From Pseudomonas rhizosphaerae (GTDB lineage Bacteria > Pseudomonadota > Gammaproteobacteria > Pseudomonadales > Pseudomonadaceae): a stretch of 64,000 bases of DNA. Numbering within the stretch: the first letter of the stretch is position 1; every line of letters starts with the position of its first letter. The position numbers and the translations under genes were made by a program. The DNA is taken from NCBI RefSeq assembly GCF_000761155.1, contig NZ_CP009533.1, positions 1,364,001-1,428,000 on the forward strand. Reading direction: 5' to 3'. Shown one piece after another: positions 38,136 to 47,818 of this stretch. The notes under the pieces were generated by a model. It did not search any database, was not told the DNA's origin, and worked only from the letters and a program-made list of their open reading frames with translations.

Positions 38136-40703
38136 ATGCTCAAGTCCAGCTTTACCTCTCCCGCATCCGGTGCCCGCCCCGCGAGCAGCACGTCTTTGGC
38201 TCAGGCGTCGTTGGTCACGTTCTGCGCCAGCCTAGCCGTGGTCTTTGCCCTGGCCGTCTCGTTGTCACTGTATTTCGCCCGTGGCCTGGATAGCACGGAG
38301 CAGGCCCAGGGCCAGTCGCTGGTGCAGAAAAGCATCGAGGCCGAGCGCCGGCTCTTGCAGCTGACCATCAAGGATTACTCTTTCTGGGGCGAAGCCTATC
38401 GGCACCTGCACCTCACAGTGGACATGGAGTGGGCCTACGTACGCGAGAACTTCGGCCCGGCGCTGTACGACGATTTCGGCTACCAGGCGGCGTTCGTCAT
38501 AGGGCCGAGCAACCGCTCGGTGTATGCGGTGATCGACGGCAAGTACGAAACCGTCGCCGCAGCCGATTGGCTCGGGCGACCCGTCGACGAATGGGTGGCT
38601 GCGGCGCGCGGGCTGGCCGATGACGAAAAAGTCTTCACGGCACTCACCAGCCTTGCCGGCACACCGGCGCTGGTGGTGGCGGCGGCGATCACGCCCAGCA
38701 CCGACCCCACCGTGCAGGCAGACGACCGGCTGCCCTCGGTCATGCTGGTAGTCAACCGGCTCGATCCGCAGCGGCTCGAAACGCTGGGCGCGAACATGGG
38801 GCTGCAGGGCGTGCGCATGGCTCGCCCGAACGACGCCACGGCGGCGCACGCGTCGCTGACAGGCGAGCACGGCACGGCCTTCGATCTGCAGTGGGACGCC
38901 GTCCGGCCGGGGCGGCAGATGATCATCGTGGTCCTGCCCCTGATCGTTCTGACGACGCTGATCATCTTCGGCATGACCTGGGTCATGCTGCGCCGCAACA
39001 CCCGCGCGGCGCGCGCCCTGGACGGCAGCCACGAGCTGCTGCGCAACAGCCAGGCCGCGCTGGCGCAGAGCGAGTCGCGCTTTCGCGACGTTGCCGAGGC
39101 CAGCTCCGACTGGATCTGGGAAACCGACTGCGACGGGCGCGTGACCTACCTGTCCGACCGCTTCGAGGCGGTCACCGGGCTGGACAAGGCTCATTGGCTG
39201 GGGACCTGCATCGACGAGCGAGTGGACTTGCCCGACGGCAGCCTGCTGGCCTGGCTGCGCAGCAACGACGGGCACTGCAACCTGACCACCGAATGCAGCT
39301 ATGTGGACGTGCACCTGCATCGACGCACCGCCCGCATCGCTGCGCGCACCATCGGGGTCCAGGGCTTTCGTGGCACGGCCACCGATGTCACCGAGGAAAT
39401 CGAGGCCAGGCGACGGGTCGAGTACCTCTCGCGGCATGACGTGCTGACCGGGCTGCCGAACCGCAGCCAGCTGCGCGACTACTTGGAAAGCCGTCTGGAA
39501 AACGCGCTGGCCGCCAGCCAGTCGCTGATCATGCTGACCATCGACCTGGACCGCTTCAAACCGGTCAACGACCTGCTTGGACACGCCACCGGCGACCGTG
39601 TGCTGTACGAGATCGGCGCACGTATCAGGCAGTGCGTGCGCAGCCAGGACATCGTCGCCCGGGTCGGTGGCGACGAGTTCGTCATGGTGGTCGCAGGTCC
39701 GATCGGCCATGAAGAGATCGAAGCGCTGTGCCGACGGCTGATCGAGCTGATCGAGCAGGTCATCGAAGTCGACGACCAGGACATCCATGTCAGCGCCAGC
39801 ATCGGCATCGCCGTGTCGCCGGGCGATGCCGCGCACGCGCCCGAGTTGCTGCGCTATTCCGACATCGCGCTGTACGAGGCCAAGGCCAGTGGGCGCGGCA
39901 CCTGGCGCTTCTACGATGGGGACATGAATGCGCGCATCGTCGAGCGCCGGCGTCTGGAAAGCGACCTGCGCTATGCGATCAAGCACGGCGAACTGCGCTT
40001 GCACTACCAGCCGCGGTTTCGCATATCCGACGGGCAGATGGTCGGGGCCGAGGCGCTGGTGCGCTGGCAACATCCGCAGCGTGGCCTGCTGGCGCCCGAC
40101 GCGTTCATTCCGATTGCCGAAGACACGGGGCTGATCACGGCGCTGGGCGACTGGGTAATGAACGCCGCCTGCCGGCAAGCCAGCCAGTGGCCTGAAGCGC
40201 TGTTCATTTCGGTCAACGTGTCGTCCAAGGAATTCCAGAATGGGCAACTGGTGGAACGGGTCAAGGCCGCGTTGCAGCGCACGGGCCTGACCGCGGCGAG
40301 GCTCGAATTGGAGGTTACCGAAAGCGTCATGCTCGAGGATGCCGACAACGCCCTGACCTTGATGCGTGCGCTCAAGGCATTGGGCGTGCGCTTGGCGATG
40401 GACGATTTCGGCACCGGTTATTCATCACTGAGCTACCTGCGTTCGTTTCCGTTCGATGGGCTGAAGATCGACCGCAGTTTCGTCAGCCGGCTGGGCGACA
40501 GCCAACCGGACCTGGCCATTATCGAGGCGGTGATTGGTCTGGGTCGGGCGTTGTCGCTGACGGTAACGGCCGAAGGCGTGGAAACCCAGGAGCACCTGCG
40601 GCTGCTTGACTCGGTGGCGTGCGACGAGGGCCAGGGCTATTACCTGAGCCGCCCGCTGGATGGGGCCAGCTTCGAGGAGTTGCTGCTGACCGCCTGCCAT
40701 TGA
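38136..40703 (+). CDS. CHASE4-PAS-GGDEF-EAL cyclic-di-GMP protein
   Basis: An 855-aa inner-membrane sensor that makes and/or breaks cyclic-di-GMP. Order: helix at ~28-50; a periplasmic CHASE4-type domain (KDYSFWGEAYRHL...DFGYQAAFVIGPSN); a second helix at ~267-288; PAS (~310-425; SSDWIWETDCDGRVTYLS); GGDEF with intact GGDEF at 511-515 and inhibitory RxxD at 502-505; and EAL with intact Glu639-Ala-Leu plus DDFGTGYSSL and KIDRSFV. Both catalytic motifs are intact, so it may be bifunctional. ATG 38136 is chosen; ATG 38073 or an earlier start would extend towards or through the inverted repeat. Confidence 0.92.
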   Translation: MLKSSFTSPASGARPASSTSLAQASLVTFCASLAVVFALAVSLSLYFARGLDSTEQAQGQSLVQKSIEAERRLLQLTIKDYSFWGEAYRHLHLTVDMEWAYVRENFGPALYDDFGYQAAFVIGPSNRSVYAVIDGKYETVAAADWLGRPVDEWVAAARGLADDEKVFTALTSLAGTPALVVAAAITPSTDPTVQADDRLPSVMLVVNRLDPQRLETLGANMGLQGVRMARPNDATAAHASLTGEHGTAFDLQWDAVRPGRQMIIVVLPLIVLTTLIIFGMTWVMLRRNTRAARALDGSHELLRNSQAALAQSESRFRDVAEASSDWIWETDCDGRVTYLSDRFEAVTGLDKAHWLGTCIDERVDLPDGSLLAWLRSNDGHCNLTTECSYVDVHLHRRTARIAARTIGVQGFRGTATDVTEEIEARRRVEYLSRHDVLTGLPNRSQLRDYLESRLENALAASQSLIMLTIDLDRFKPVNDLLGHATGDRVLYEIGARIRQCVRSQDIVARVGGDEFVMVVAGPIGHEEIEALCRRLIELIEQVIEVDDQDIHVSASIGIAVSPGDAAHAPELLRYSDIALYEAKASGRGTWRFYDGDMNARIVERRRLESDLRYAIKHGELRLHYQPRFRISDGQMVGAEALVRWQHPQRGLLAPDAFIPIAEDTGLITALGDWVMNAACRQASQWPEALFISVNVSSKEFQNGQLVERVKAALQRTGLTAARLELEVTESVMLEDADNALTLMRALKALGVRLAMDDFGTGYSSLSYLRSFPFDGLKIDRSFVSRLGDSQPDLAIIEAVIGLGRALSLTVTAEGVETQEHLRLLDSVACDEGQGYYLSRPLDGASFEELLLTACH

Positions 40704-40719
40704 TATTGCATCGACCGAT

Positions 40720-40901
40720 GACGCGGCTTGCGCCGCTGCTACAGGGGATTGGGGTGGGTGGGGGACGCGGCTCGCGCCGCTGCTGCGACCCTTCCTATCG
40801 ATGTAGATGCTTCGTGGGAGCGGTCTGTGGCCGCGAACTGGGCGCCGTGGTGCATTCGTGAATCCGCAGGGCTTTCTTCGCGGCCACCGACCGCTCCTAC
40901 G
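40720..40901. repeat. Cluster of two REPs and a long inverted repeat
   Basis: Two REPs in the same orientation (40720-40742 and 40764-40786, the second with one change) are followed by an inverted repeat of the GTGGGAGCGG family (arms 40813-40837 and 40877-40901). They fill the 221-bp space between two convergent genes. Confidence 0.88.
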
Positions 40902-40924
40902 CATACAGGCAGCGGCGTACTCGA

Positions 40925-42046
40925 TTACCTGGCACGCCCATGCTGGCGTTCCAATTCCTGCAACTGCACCAGCAACGGATGATACGGTGCCCGTGAACCT
41001 TCGCCGTCGGCGAAGCCGAACACGCCTGCAGGGCAGTAGCGGCCGTCGTCCCAACCGGGGTAATCCAGAAACGGATACCAGCACAACCCCTGCACATCGA
41101 CGCCGCGTTGCAGCGCCAACGCCAGCTGATGGCCCACGTACTCCAGCCACGGCCCGCGGGCATCACCCTCGGCGCCCGTTTCGGCCAGCAGAATCGGCCG
41201 GCCATAGCGCCGATGCAGCTCAGTCAACAACCCCGCCAGCGGGCGAAATTCGGGATGCCCTTGCAGAATCCGTTCGCCATTTTGTCGCCATTGGTTCTGC
41301 GGGTAGAAATTCGCCCCGATGATGTCCAGGTAATCCTCACGCCCACCCAACCCGGGCCATTGACGACCGGCCAACATGTCCCACGCCTGGAACTGCGACA
41401 ACCGATGACCCTCGGCACGCTCCTGATCTACACTGCGCGCAGAGTCGGGCACCACGTGAATCAACGGATCGCACTGGACGAACCGCGCCTGCGGCGCGTG
41501 CACGCGAATCGCCTCGATTGCCGCAATGCTGGCCCGCACCAATTGATGCTTGAGTTCCAACCCACGGCCATGGGCGCGAGGGTTGAAGTAGGCAACGTCG
41601 CCACCTGCCCAGCTCCAGAACGAGATCTCGTTGACCGGCGAATAGAACGGCGCTTCCAGGCCTTCATCGACCATCAGCCGGGCAACCGCGCCGGCGAACC
41701 GGGCGAAGCGCTCGACGAACTCGGGGCGCCAGATGTCCAATCCGTCTGGATACCCGTAATGCGCCAGGTCCCACACCACCTGCACATCGCAGTCGCGCGC
41801 GGCCCGCAGCAACGGCAGGAAACTGCTCCAGTCGTAGTGCCCCGGCTGTCGCTCGATCTCATGCCAGCGCAAGCCATCGCGCGCGCACTCAATGCCGCTG
41901 GCGCGTAGCTGAGCGTAGTCCCGCGCCGCCCAGCGCAGATGGCCGGTACTGACCTGCACATCGACCCGCTGGCCATCGCCGCGGCGCTGCGACGCGCATT
42001 CGTAACCGGCCATGGTGAACGTCTTGAACAGACCAGGGCCGGTCAT
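40925..42046 (-). CDS. GH1-like (clan A) glycoside hydrolase
   Basis: A 373-aa (beta/alpha)8 hydrolase without signal peptide, so cytoplasmic. Acid/base Glu140 lies in SPVNEISFW and nucleophile Glu289 in LLAETGAEG, a clan A arrangement. VVWDLAHYGYPDGLD resembles the family 1 DLxHWDxP block. It is shorter than classical beta-glucosidases (~450 aa). The gene is last in an operon with a glycosyltransferase and UDP-galactopyranose mutase, which suggests it trims or transglycosylates the glycan made there; the substrate is unknown. ATG 42046 follows GGAG at about 7 bp. Confidence 0.8.
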   Translation of the reverse strand: MTGPGLFKTFTMAGYECASQRRGDGQRVDVQVSTGHLRWAARDYAQLRASGIECARDGLRWHEIERQPGHYDWSSFLPLLRAARDCDVQVVWDLAHYGYPDGLDIWRPEFVERFARFAGAVARLMVDEGLEAPFYSPVNEISFWSWAGGDVAYFNPRAHGRGLELKHQLVRASIAAIEAIRVHAPQARFVQCDPLIHVVPDSARSVDQERAEGHRLSQFQAWDMLAGRQWPGLGGREDYLDIIGANFYPQNQWRQNGERILQGHPEFRPLAGLLTELHRRYGRPILLAETGAEGDARGPWLEYVGHQLALALQRGVDVQGLCWYPFLDYPGWDDGRYCPAGVFGFADGEGSRAPYHPLLVQLQELERQHGRAR

Positions 42047-42077
42047 GCATCACTCCGACCAGCCCTGCGTTCGTGCC

Positions 42078-43289
42078 TCAAGCCCCTTGCCCGTCGAGCA
42101 ACGTGGCTGCTGCCATGCCTCCATGCACCGGCTGGCCCTGTTGCTCGATCCGCTGGAACAGCGCGAGCGCCTGACCCACGACCTGGTCCATGTTGTAGTA
42201 CTTGTAGGTACCCAACCGGCCAAGGAAGGTTACCCCCGGCGTCTCGTCGGCCAGCGCCTTGTAGCGTTGATACAACTGAGCGTTTTCAGCGCGCGGAATG
42301 GGGTAGTAGGGGTCGCCGTCGGCGCAGGGATATTCGTAGGTGATGCTGGTCTGCGGATGTTCCTGCCCGGTCAGGTGCTTGTATTCGGTGATGCGCGTAT
42401 AGGGCACCGCTTCATCCGGATAGTTGACCACGGCCACCGCTTGCAGCTGCGGCTGCTCCAGGGTCTTGTGCTCGAAACGCAGCGAGCGGTAGGGCAGGCG
42501 GCCCAGGCGGAAGTCAAAATACTCGTCCACCGGCCCGCAGTAGATCAATTGCGCATAGGACAACTGCTCGCGAACCTTGGCGAAATCGGTGTCCAGCAGC
42601 ACGTCGATACGCGGATGGTCGAGCATGTTCTCGAACATGCGCGTGTAGCCTTCCAGCGGCATGGCCTGAAAGCTATCGGTGAAGTACCGATCGTCGTCGT
42701 TGGTACGCGTCGGGATCCGCGAGGTCACCGATTTGTCCAGCTGCGAAGGGTCCAGGCCCCACTGCTTGCGGGTGTAGCCCTGGAAGAACTTCTGGTAGAG
42801 CTCCTGGCCGATCTGGTTGATCACCACGTCCTCGGAGGTCCGGATGCATTCCACCGGTTGTGCACGGTCGGCGAGAAAACGCTCGGCCTGGGCTTCGTCC
42901 ATTTGCAGGCCGAACAGGGTGTTGAGCGTGGTCAGGTTGATCGGGATCGGCACCAGGTGCCCGTCGACCTGGGCCAATACCCGGTGCTCGTAGGGGCGCC
43001 ACTGGGTGAACCGCGAGAGGTAGTCGACGATGCGCGGGGCATTGGTGTGGAAGATGTGCGGCCCATAGCGATGGACCATGACATCGGCGGCATCGAGGTG
43101 GTCGTAGGCGTTGCCGCCGATGTGTTCGCGTCGGTCGATCACCAGCACGTTCAAACCCAGCCCTTCGGCCAGGCGCTCGGCAATGACGCTGCCGGCAAAG
43201 CCTGCGCCCACCACGACGTAGTCGTAGGGACGTCCATCAGCGTGCGTGGAAGGACCGCGGCTGGCGCTGTCGAGGGTTACCTGAGGCAT
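42078..43289 (-). CDS. glf: UDP-galactopyranose mutase
   Basis: A flavoenzyme that interconverts UDP-galactopyranose and UDP-galactofuranose. The 403-aa protein has the FAD motif VVGAGFAGSVIAERLAE (residues ~26-42), HIGGNAYD and YGPHIFHTN family blocks, FFQGYTRKQWG in the substrate region and LGRLGTYKYYNMD near the C-terminus. The start MPQVTLDS at 43289 lies inside the 3' end of the glycosyltransferase gene (13-bp overlap). It indicates that a galactofuranose-containing glycan is made, but no O-antigen or export gene is in the window. Confidence 0.93.
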   Translation of the reverse strand: MPQVTLDSASRGPSTHADGRPYDYVVVGAGFAGSVIAERLAEGLGLNVLVIDRREHIGGNAYDHLDAADVMVHRYGPHIFHTNAPRIVDYLSRFTQWRPYEHRVLAQVDGHLVPIPINLTTLNTLFGLQMDEAQAERFLADRAQPVECIRTSEDVVINQIGQELYQKFFQGYTRKQWGLDPSQLDKSVTSRIPTRTNDDDRYFTDSFQAMPLEGYTRMFENMLDHPRIDVLLDTDFAKVREQLSYAQLIYCGPVDEYFDFRLGRLPYRSLRFEHKTLEQPQLQAVAVVNYPDEAVPYTRITEYKHLTGQEHPQTSITYEYPCADGDPYYPIPRAENAQLYQRYKALADETPGVTFLGRLGTYKYYNMDQVVGQALALFQRIEQQGQPVHGGMAAATLLDGQGA

Positions 43290-44446
43290 TCGATCTGCTC
43301 CTTCATGGCCGCGCAGGTTTTGTCCCACGACATACCGTTCAATGCTGCATCGGCCTGAGCCAGCACGCTGTCGCGAGCCTCGGCGCTCAAGGCCTGTTCA
43401 ACCGCCGCGATGAACGCGGCGGGCGTATCGGCAATGGCCACGACGCCGCTGGCACCGTAGCCGCTGATCACGTCGGCAATCGGCGTGGACACCACTGGGC
43501 GCCCACCGGCCAGGTATTCGGGAGTCTTGGTTGGGCTGATGAAGCGCGTCGAGGCGTTGATGGCGAATGGCATCAACGCAACGTCCCAACCGGCCAGGTA
43601 CTGGGGCAGCTCGTTGTATTGCTTGGCGCCCAGGTAGTGGATGTTGGCGCGCCGGGGCAGGGTCTGTGGATCGATCTTGACCACCGGACCGATCAACACG
43701 ACCTGCCATTGCGGACGCTGCCGGGCGAGTTCGTCGACCAGCTGGATGTCGAAGCGCTCGTCGATGACGCCGAAGAAACCCAGGCGCGGACGGCTGATGC
43801 CTGCCTGGTCGGCTGGGTCGGGCAGCAAGTCGCGGGCCTTGGCGAAGTGCGCGATGTCGACGCTGCTGGGCATCGAATGGGCGTTGGCGTGCTGATGCCG
43901 CTTGGCTTCCCACAGACTGTGACCACCGGTGAACACCACATCGGCGCGGGCCAGCAACTGCTGCTCCCGGTCGATCAGCTCGGGCGGTGCACCCATGAAG
44001 GCCGACAGCTCATCCATGCAGTCGAAGATCGTCACCTGGCCCTTGAGGTGCTCGGTGAACGCCAGGCTCATCGGCGTCAGGTACCACAGCAGCAGTTCGT
44101 CGTGTGGATGCTCGGCCAGATAGGTATCGAGTAATTCGCGCTGCAGGGCGATCACCCGTTCGTGCGGCACGCCCGCCGGCAACTGCGGCACCAGCACGGT
44201 CACCCCTTGGGTGGGCTGGCTGCTCAGCAACTGCGGCTTGGCGTTGTCGGCGAACACCGGTTCTTCGAAGAACAGCACGTCGTAGCTCTGCGCCAGGCGC
44301 GACATGACGTGTTGGGGTCGCTGATAGACGAAACCCCAGCGCAAATGGGAAAGGCAGAGCATGAGCGGCCGGCGTGTCGGCGCAGAGTCGCGCAGGGCAT
44401 CGGAACGAGAAGCAGGGGTAAGGCCGGGCGGCGCCACATCGGTCAT
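43277..44446 (-). CDS. Glycosyltransferase (GT-B fold, GT1/GT4-like)
   Basis: A 389-aa GT-B-type glycosyltransferase. The N-terminal domain begins with LSHLRWGFVYQRPQHVMSRL, common in GT-B enzymes near glf; the C-terminal nucleotide-sugar domain has LGFFGVIDERFD, and SPTKTPEYLAGGRPVVST holds the acidic donor-binding residue. Soluble, no membrane helix. The start MTDVAPPG at 44446 follows AAGGA at 7 bp. It is the first gene of the glycan operon, overlapping glf, and the likely user of UDP-galactofuranose or a related sugar nucleotide. Confidence 0.85.
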   Translation of the reverse strand: MTDVAPPGLTPASRSDALRDSAPTRRPLMLCLSHLRWGFVYQRPQHVMSRLAQSYDVLFFEEPVFADNAKPQLLSSQPTQGVTVLVPQLPAGVPHERVIALQRELLDTYLAEHPHDELLLWYLTPMSLAFTEHLKGQVTIFDCMDELSAFMGAPPELIDREQQLLARADVVFTGGHSLWEAKRHQHANAHSMPSSVDIAHFAKARDLLPDPADQAGISRPRLGFFGVIDERFDIQLVDELARQRPQWQVVLIGPVVKIDPQTLPRRANIHYLGAKQYNELPQYLAGWDVALMPFAINASTRFISPTKTPEYLAGGRPVVSTPIADVISGYGASGVVAIADTPAAFIAAVEQALSAEARDSVLAQADAALNGMSWDKTCAAMKEQIECLR

Positions 44447-44763
44447 GGTGTTGTCCTTGGTTCGGAGCCTGAATCGGGACTGAAGCCAGGTTGAACCCTG
44501 CTTCGACGCCACCCGAGGGGATTGTGCGCGGCAGTGCGGCTGGGTGATCGGATCACGGTCTGCGCACTGGCAAGGTTTGGACGCCGCCGCCACGACGCTC
44601 GTTCAACTTTCCTTGCGCGACCGTCCGGCATCGCGGTGGAACTCCCCGGCTGCTCCATGCCCATACGTGGATAGGCCTGATCCCGTCGTCGTATCACGCA
44701 GGTGCTATCCCATGAATTGGACTGGTACGTGTCGCCTGCGGGCGAGACGGGGGAGTGGCAACG
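44447..44763. other. 317-bp divergent intergenic region between glycosyltransferase gene and galE
   Basis: This gap must carry the promoters of both the glycan operon and galE. No convincing -35/-10 pair or long palindrome is visible. A short direct repetition of GATCGGATCACG/GATCACGG type occurs near 44550, and there is no open frame with coding character. Confidence 0.5.
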
Positions 44764-45843
44764 ATGATTCTGGTCACAGGCGGTACGGGTTACATCGGCG
44801 CGCAGGTCGTGTTGCAACTGCTGGCCCATGGGCAAACCGTGGTCATTCTCGACAATCTGTGCAACAGCTCGCGCACCACCCTTGAGCGCATCGCCCGGCT
44901 GAGCGGGCGCCGTGCACGCTTCGTGCTGGGGGATATACGCAACAGGGCGCAGCTGGATGCCGTGTTCGCGGACTTTCCGATCACTGCGGTGATCCACTGC
45001 GCAGGCCTGAAGGCCGTGGGCGAAAGCGTGCGCGAGCCCCTGCGCTACTACGACAGCAACGTTGGCGGCAGCATCACGCTGTGTCAGGCGATGGCAGCCG
45101 CAGGGGTCTTCACCCTGATTTTCAGTTCGTCGGCGACGGTCTATGGCGACAGTCCCCGGATGCCCATCGACGAAACCTGTGCCACCGGACTGCCGACCAA
45201 TCCCTACGGGTTTTCCAAGCTGATGGCGGAGAACGTCATGACCAGCCTGGCAGCTTCCGATGCGCGCTGGTCGGTGGGGCTGTTGCGGTATTTCAACCCC
45301 ATCGGCGCGCATGATTCCGGCGAGCTGGGCGAGGCACCTGCGCAGGTGCCGAACAATCTCTTGCCTTATCTGTTGCAGGTGGCGAGCGGGCAGCGGGACG
45401 TGCTGCATGTGTACGGCAAAGACTACGCCACGGCGGATGGCACCGGGGTTCGCGATTACGTACATGTGATGGATTTGGCCGAAGGGCATTGGCTGGCGTT
45501 GCAGGCCTTGATCGGCGGCAGCGGGGTGCGGGTGTGGAACCTGGGGACCGGGCAGGGCTATTCGGTGTTGCAGGTGGTCGATGCGTTCACGCGCACGTGC
45601 GGTGTGTCTGTGCCGCTGGTGTTCGAGCCCAGACGCGCGGGCGATGTTGCCCAGTGCTGGGCCGATCCGGACAAGGCACGCCGTGAACTGGGCTGGCAGG
45701 CCCGACGCACCCTGGAAGACATGTTGCGCGACGCCTGGCGCTGGGAATGCCGATTGGCAGCCGAACACCGCCCCATCGTCTATACGCCCCGCATTGCCCC
45801 CGTAGCAGCGGCGCAAGCCGCGCCCGAATTCGCCGCGGTGTAA
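44764..45843 (+). CDS. galE: UDP-glucose 4-epimerase with REP-derived C-terminal tail
   Basis: Interconverts UDP-glucose and UDP-galactose, supplying the substrate of the neighbouring UDP-galactopyranose mutase. An extended SDR: NAD motif TGGTGYIG (residues 5-12) and catalytic Tyr148-x3-Lys152 (NPYGFSKLMAEN) with Ser123/124 in SSSATVYG. At 359 aa it is about 20 residues longer than typical GalE. The last ~13 residues (VAAAQAAPEFAAV) are translated from a REP element at 45802-45824. ATG 44764 is preferred to GTG 44755 because GGGGGAG ends 8 bp before it. It is divergent from the glycan operon. Confidence 0.92.
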   Translation: MILVTGGTGYIGAQVVLQLLAHGQTVVILDNLCNSSRTTLERIARLSGRRARFVLGDIRNRAQLDAVFADFPITAVIHCAGLKAVGESVREPLRYYDSNVGGSITLCQAMAAAGVFTLIFSSSATVYGDSPRMPIDETCATGLPTNPYGFSKLMAENVMTSLAASDARWSVGLLRYFNPIGAHDSGELGEAPAQVPNNLLPYLLQVASGQRDVLHVYGKDYATADGTGVRDYVHVMDLAEGHWLALQALIGGSGVRVWNLGTGQGYSVLQVVDAFTRTCGVSVPLVFEPRRAGDVAQCWADPDKARRELGWQARRTLEDMLRDAWRWECRLAAEHRPIVYTPRIAPVAAAQAAPEFAAV

Positions 45844-45888
45844 CAGCTTGACCGCATGTATCGCTGACGCGGCTTGCGCCGCTGCTAC
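45802..45888. repeat. Inverted REP pair overlapping the 3' end of galE
   Basis: A forward REP (45802-45824, last bases CGCC instead of CGTC) lies inside the galE coding frame; a reverse REP (45866-45888) lies 22 bp after the stop. The pair has the REPIN layout seen elsewhere in the window. Confidence 0.88.
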
Positions 45889-45945
45889 AGGGATTTTGGC
45901 GTGACGGACTGCCGCGGTGTGTCGCACACACCGCGACAATCGGCT

Positions 45946-47226
45946 TTACAACACCACGCTCGGCAGCCACAGCGAGATAGCGGGGATATAGGTCACCAGC
46001 ATCAACACCATGAACAAGGCCAGGTAGAACGGCAGCAGCGCCTTGACCGTGGCTTCGATGGTCACCTTGCCCACCGCCGCACCCACGAACAACACCGCGC
46101 CTACCGGGGGCGTGATCAAGCCGATGCCCAGGTTCACCAGCATGATCATGCCGAAATGCACCGGGTCCACACCCACGCTGACGATCACCGGCAGCAGGAT
46201 CGGCGTCAGAATCAGGATCAGCGGCGCCATGTCCATGATCGTGCCCAGCATCAGCAGCATCACGTTAATGCACATCAGGATCACGTAGCGGTTGTCCGAC
46301 AGCGTCAGGAACGCCGTGGTGATCTTCATCGGGATTTCCATCAGCGTCAGGATGTAGCCGAAGCTGGCAGCGAAGCCGATCAGAATCATCACGATGGAAA
46401 TGGTCCGTGCCGCCCGGTGCATCAGCTTGGGCAGATCACGCCACTTGTAGTCGCGGTAGATGAACATGGTGACGAAGAACGACCACAGCACGGCGATGGC
46501 CGCCGACTCGGTCGCAGTGAACACGCCCGACAGGATACCGCCGAGGATGATCACCAGCGCCATCAGCCCCCACAACGCCTCACCGGCGATTTTCAGCGCC
46601 TGGCGCATGGGAATGACTTCGCCCTTGGGATAGTTGCGCTTGCGCGCAAAGATCATGCACAGGCCCATCATCACCGCACTGAGCAACAGCCCCGGCATGA
46701 TCCCGGCCATGAACAGCGAGGCGATCGACACCGAGCCACCGGCAGCCAGCGAGTACAGCACCGAGTTGTGGCTCGGTGGCGTCAGCAAGGCTTGCACCGA
46801 GCCACTGACCGTCACTGCCGTGGAGAAGTCGCGCGGATAACCAGCACGCTCCATTTCCGGAATCAGCACCGAGCCCACCGAGGCGGTGTCGGCCACGGAC
46901 GAGCCGGAGATGGCCCCGAAAAACGTCGAGGCGACGATGTTGACCAGGGACAGCCCCCCACGCACGAACCCCACCAGCACGCCAGCGAAGGCTACCAGTC
47001 GGCGCGACATGCCACCTTCGGCCATGATCGCACCGGCCAGCACGAAGAACGGAATGGCCAGCAACGAGAACTTGTTCACCCCACCGGCGATCTGGATCAT
47101 CAAGGCATCGGCCGGAATATCGATCCACCAGGCACCGATCAAGGCCGACAAACCCAGCGCGTACGCCACCGGCATGCCCACCAGAATCAGCGCGATAAAG
47201 CTGCCCAACAGTATGAGAGCATCCAT
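45946..47226 (-). CDS. dctM: TRAP transporter large permease (DctM), uronate locus
   Basis: A 426-aa membrane protein with about 12 helices and the DctM blocks GAISGSSVADTASVGSVL, LLTPPSHNSVLYSL and GIGLITPPVGAVLFVG. The PPSHN pattern in place of the IPPS of C4-dicarboxylate carriers is typical of sugar-acid TRAP systems. It is the last gene of the udh-dctP-dctQ-dctM operon and abuts dctQ directly (stop and start adjacent). Substrate inferred: D-glucuronate/D-galacturonate. Confidence 0.92.
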   Translation of the reverse strand: MDALILLGSFIALILVGMPVAYALGLSALIGAWWIDIPADALMIQIAGGVNKFSLLAIPFFVLAGAIMAEGGMSRRLVAFAGVLVGFVRGGLSLVNIVASTFFGAISGSSVADTASVGSVLIPEMERAGYPRDFSTAVTVSGSVQALLTPPSHNSVLYSLAAGGSVSIASLFMAGIMPGLLLSAVMMGLCMIFARKRNYPKGEVIPMRQALKIAGEALWGLMALVIILGGILSGVFTATESAAIAVLWSFFVTMFIYRDYKWRDLPKLMHRAARTISIVMILIGFAASFGYILTLMEIPMKITTAFLTLSDNRYVILMCINVMLLMLGTIMDMAPLILILTPILLPVIVSVGVDPVHFGMIMLVNLGIGLITPPVGAVLFVGAAVGKVTIEATVKALLPFYLALFMVLMLVTYIPAISLWLPSVVL

Positions 47227-47754
47227 TTACGCGGCACCTTCACTGGCTTCTACAACGTCGAACCGCATCACGGCGCGGTGGCTCTGGTCACCCAGGAACA
47301 GCTTTTCCAGGACAAAGATCAAAGTCACGACGCCGCCAATCGGAATGGGCAGGTAGGAGATGCCCACCCGCATGGAAGGGATTTCGCCCAGGTACTGGTT
47401 CCAGGTGTTGGCGCACAGCTTGAAGCCCTTGAAGATCATGAACAGCGCGACCACCGCCATCAGGATCTGCACGCCGACTGCGGCGTAGCGGCGGACCTGC
47501 GCCGGCATGCGGTCCACGGCCATCGCCACGGCCATGTGCGCGCCGGCCCGGTAGCTGGCCGCCGCGCCGAAAAAGGTGAAGACCACCATCAGCAGGATGG
47601 CGACCGGCTCCGGCCAGCTGGAACCGCTGCCCAGGGCGTAGCGGGTAAAGATGCCCCATGGAATGATCAGGGTCATGGTCAGGACCGACAAGCCGGCGAT
47701 CCCGGTGCAGACCCGGTAAAGCAAGTCGTTGAAACGCAGCACAGTGTTTTTCAT
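47227..47754 (-). CDS. dctQ: TRAP transporter small permease (DctQ), uronate locus
   Basis: A 175-aa, four-helix inner-membrane protein. FTRYALGSGSSWPEPVAILLMV and SYRAGAHMAVAMAVDRMP are the conserved DctQ blocks. It partners with the adjacent large permease. ATG 47754 is chosen; GTG 47763 would add three residues. Confidence 0.88.
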   Translation of the reverse strand: MKNTVLRFNDLLYRVCTGIAGLSVLTMTLIIPWGIFTRYALGSGSSWPEPVAILLMVVFTFFGAAASYRAGAHMAVAMAVDRMPAQVRRYAAVGVQILMAVVALFMIFKGFKLCANTWNQYLGEIPSMRVGISYLPIPIGGVVTLIFVLEKLFLGDQSHRAVMRFDVVEASEGAA

Positions 47755-47818
47755 GAGGCTCACCCAGCGGCAGGGGAGCGGGCGCAGGCCCGGTCCCCTG
47801 TGGTGTTGACGGACAGAC

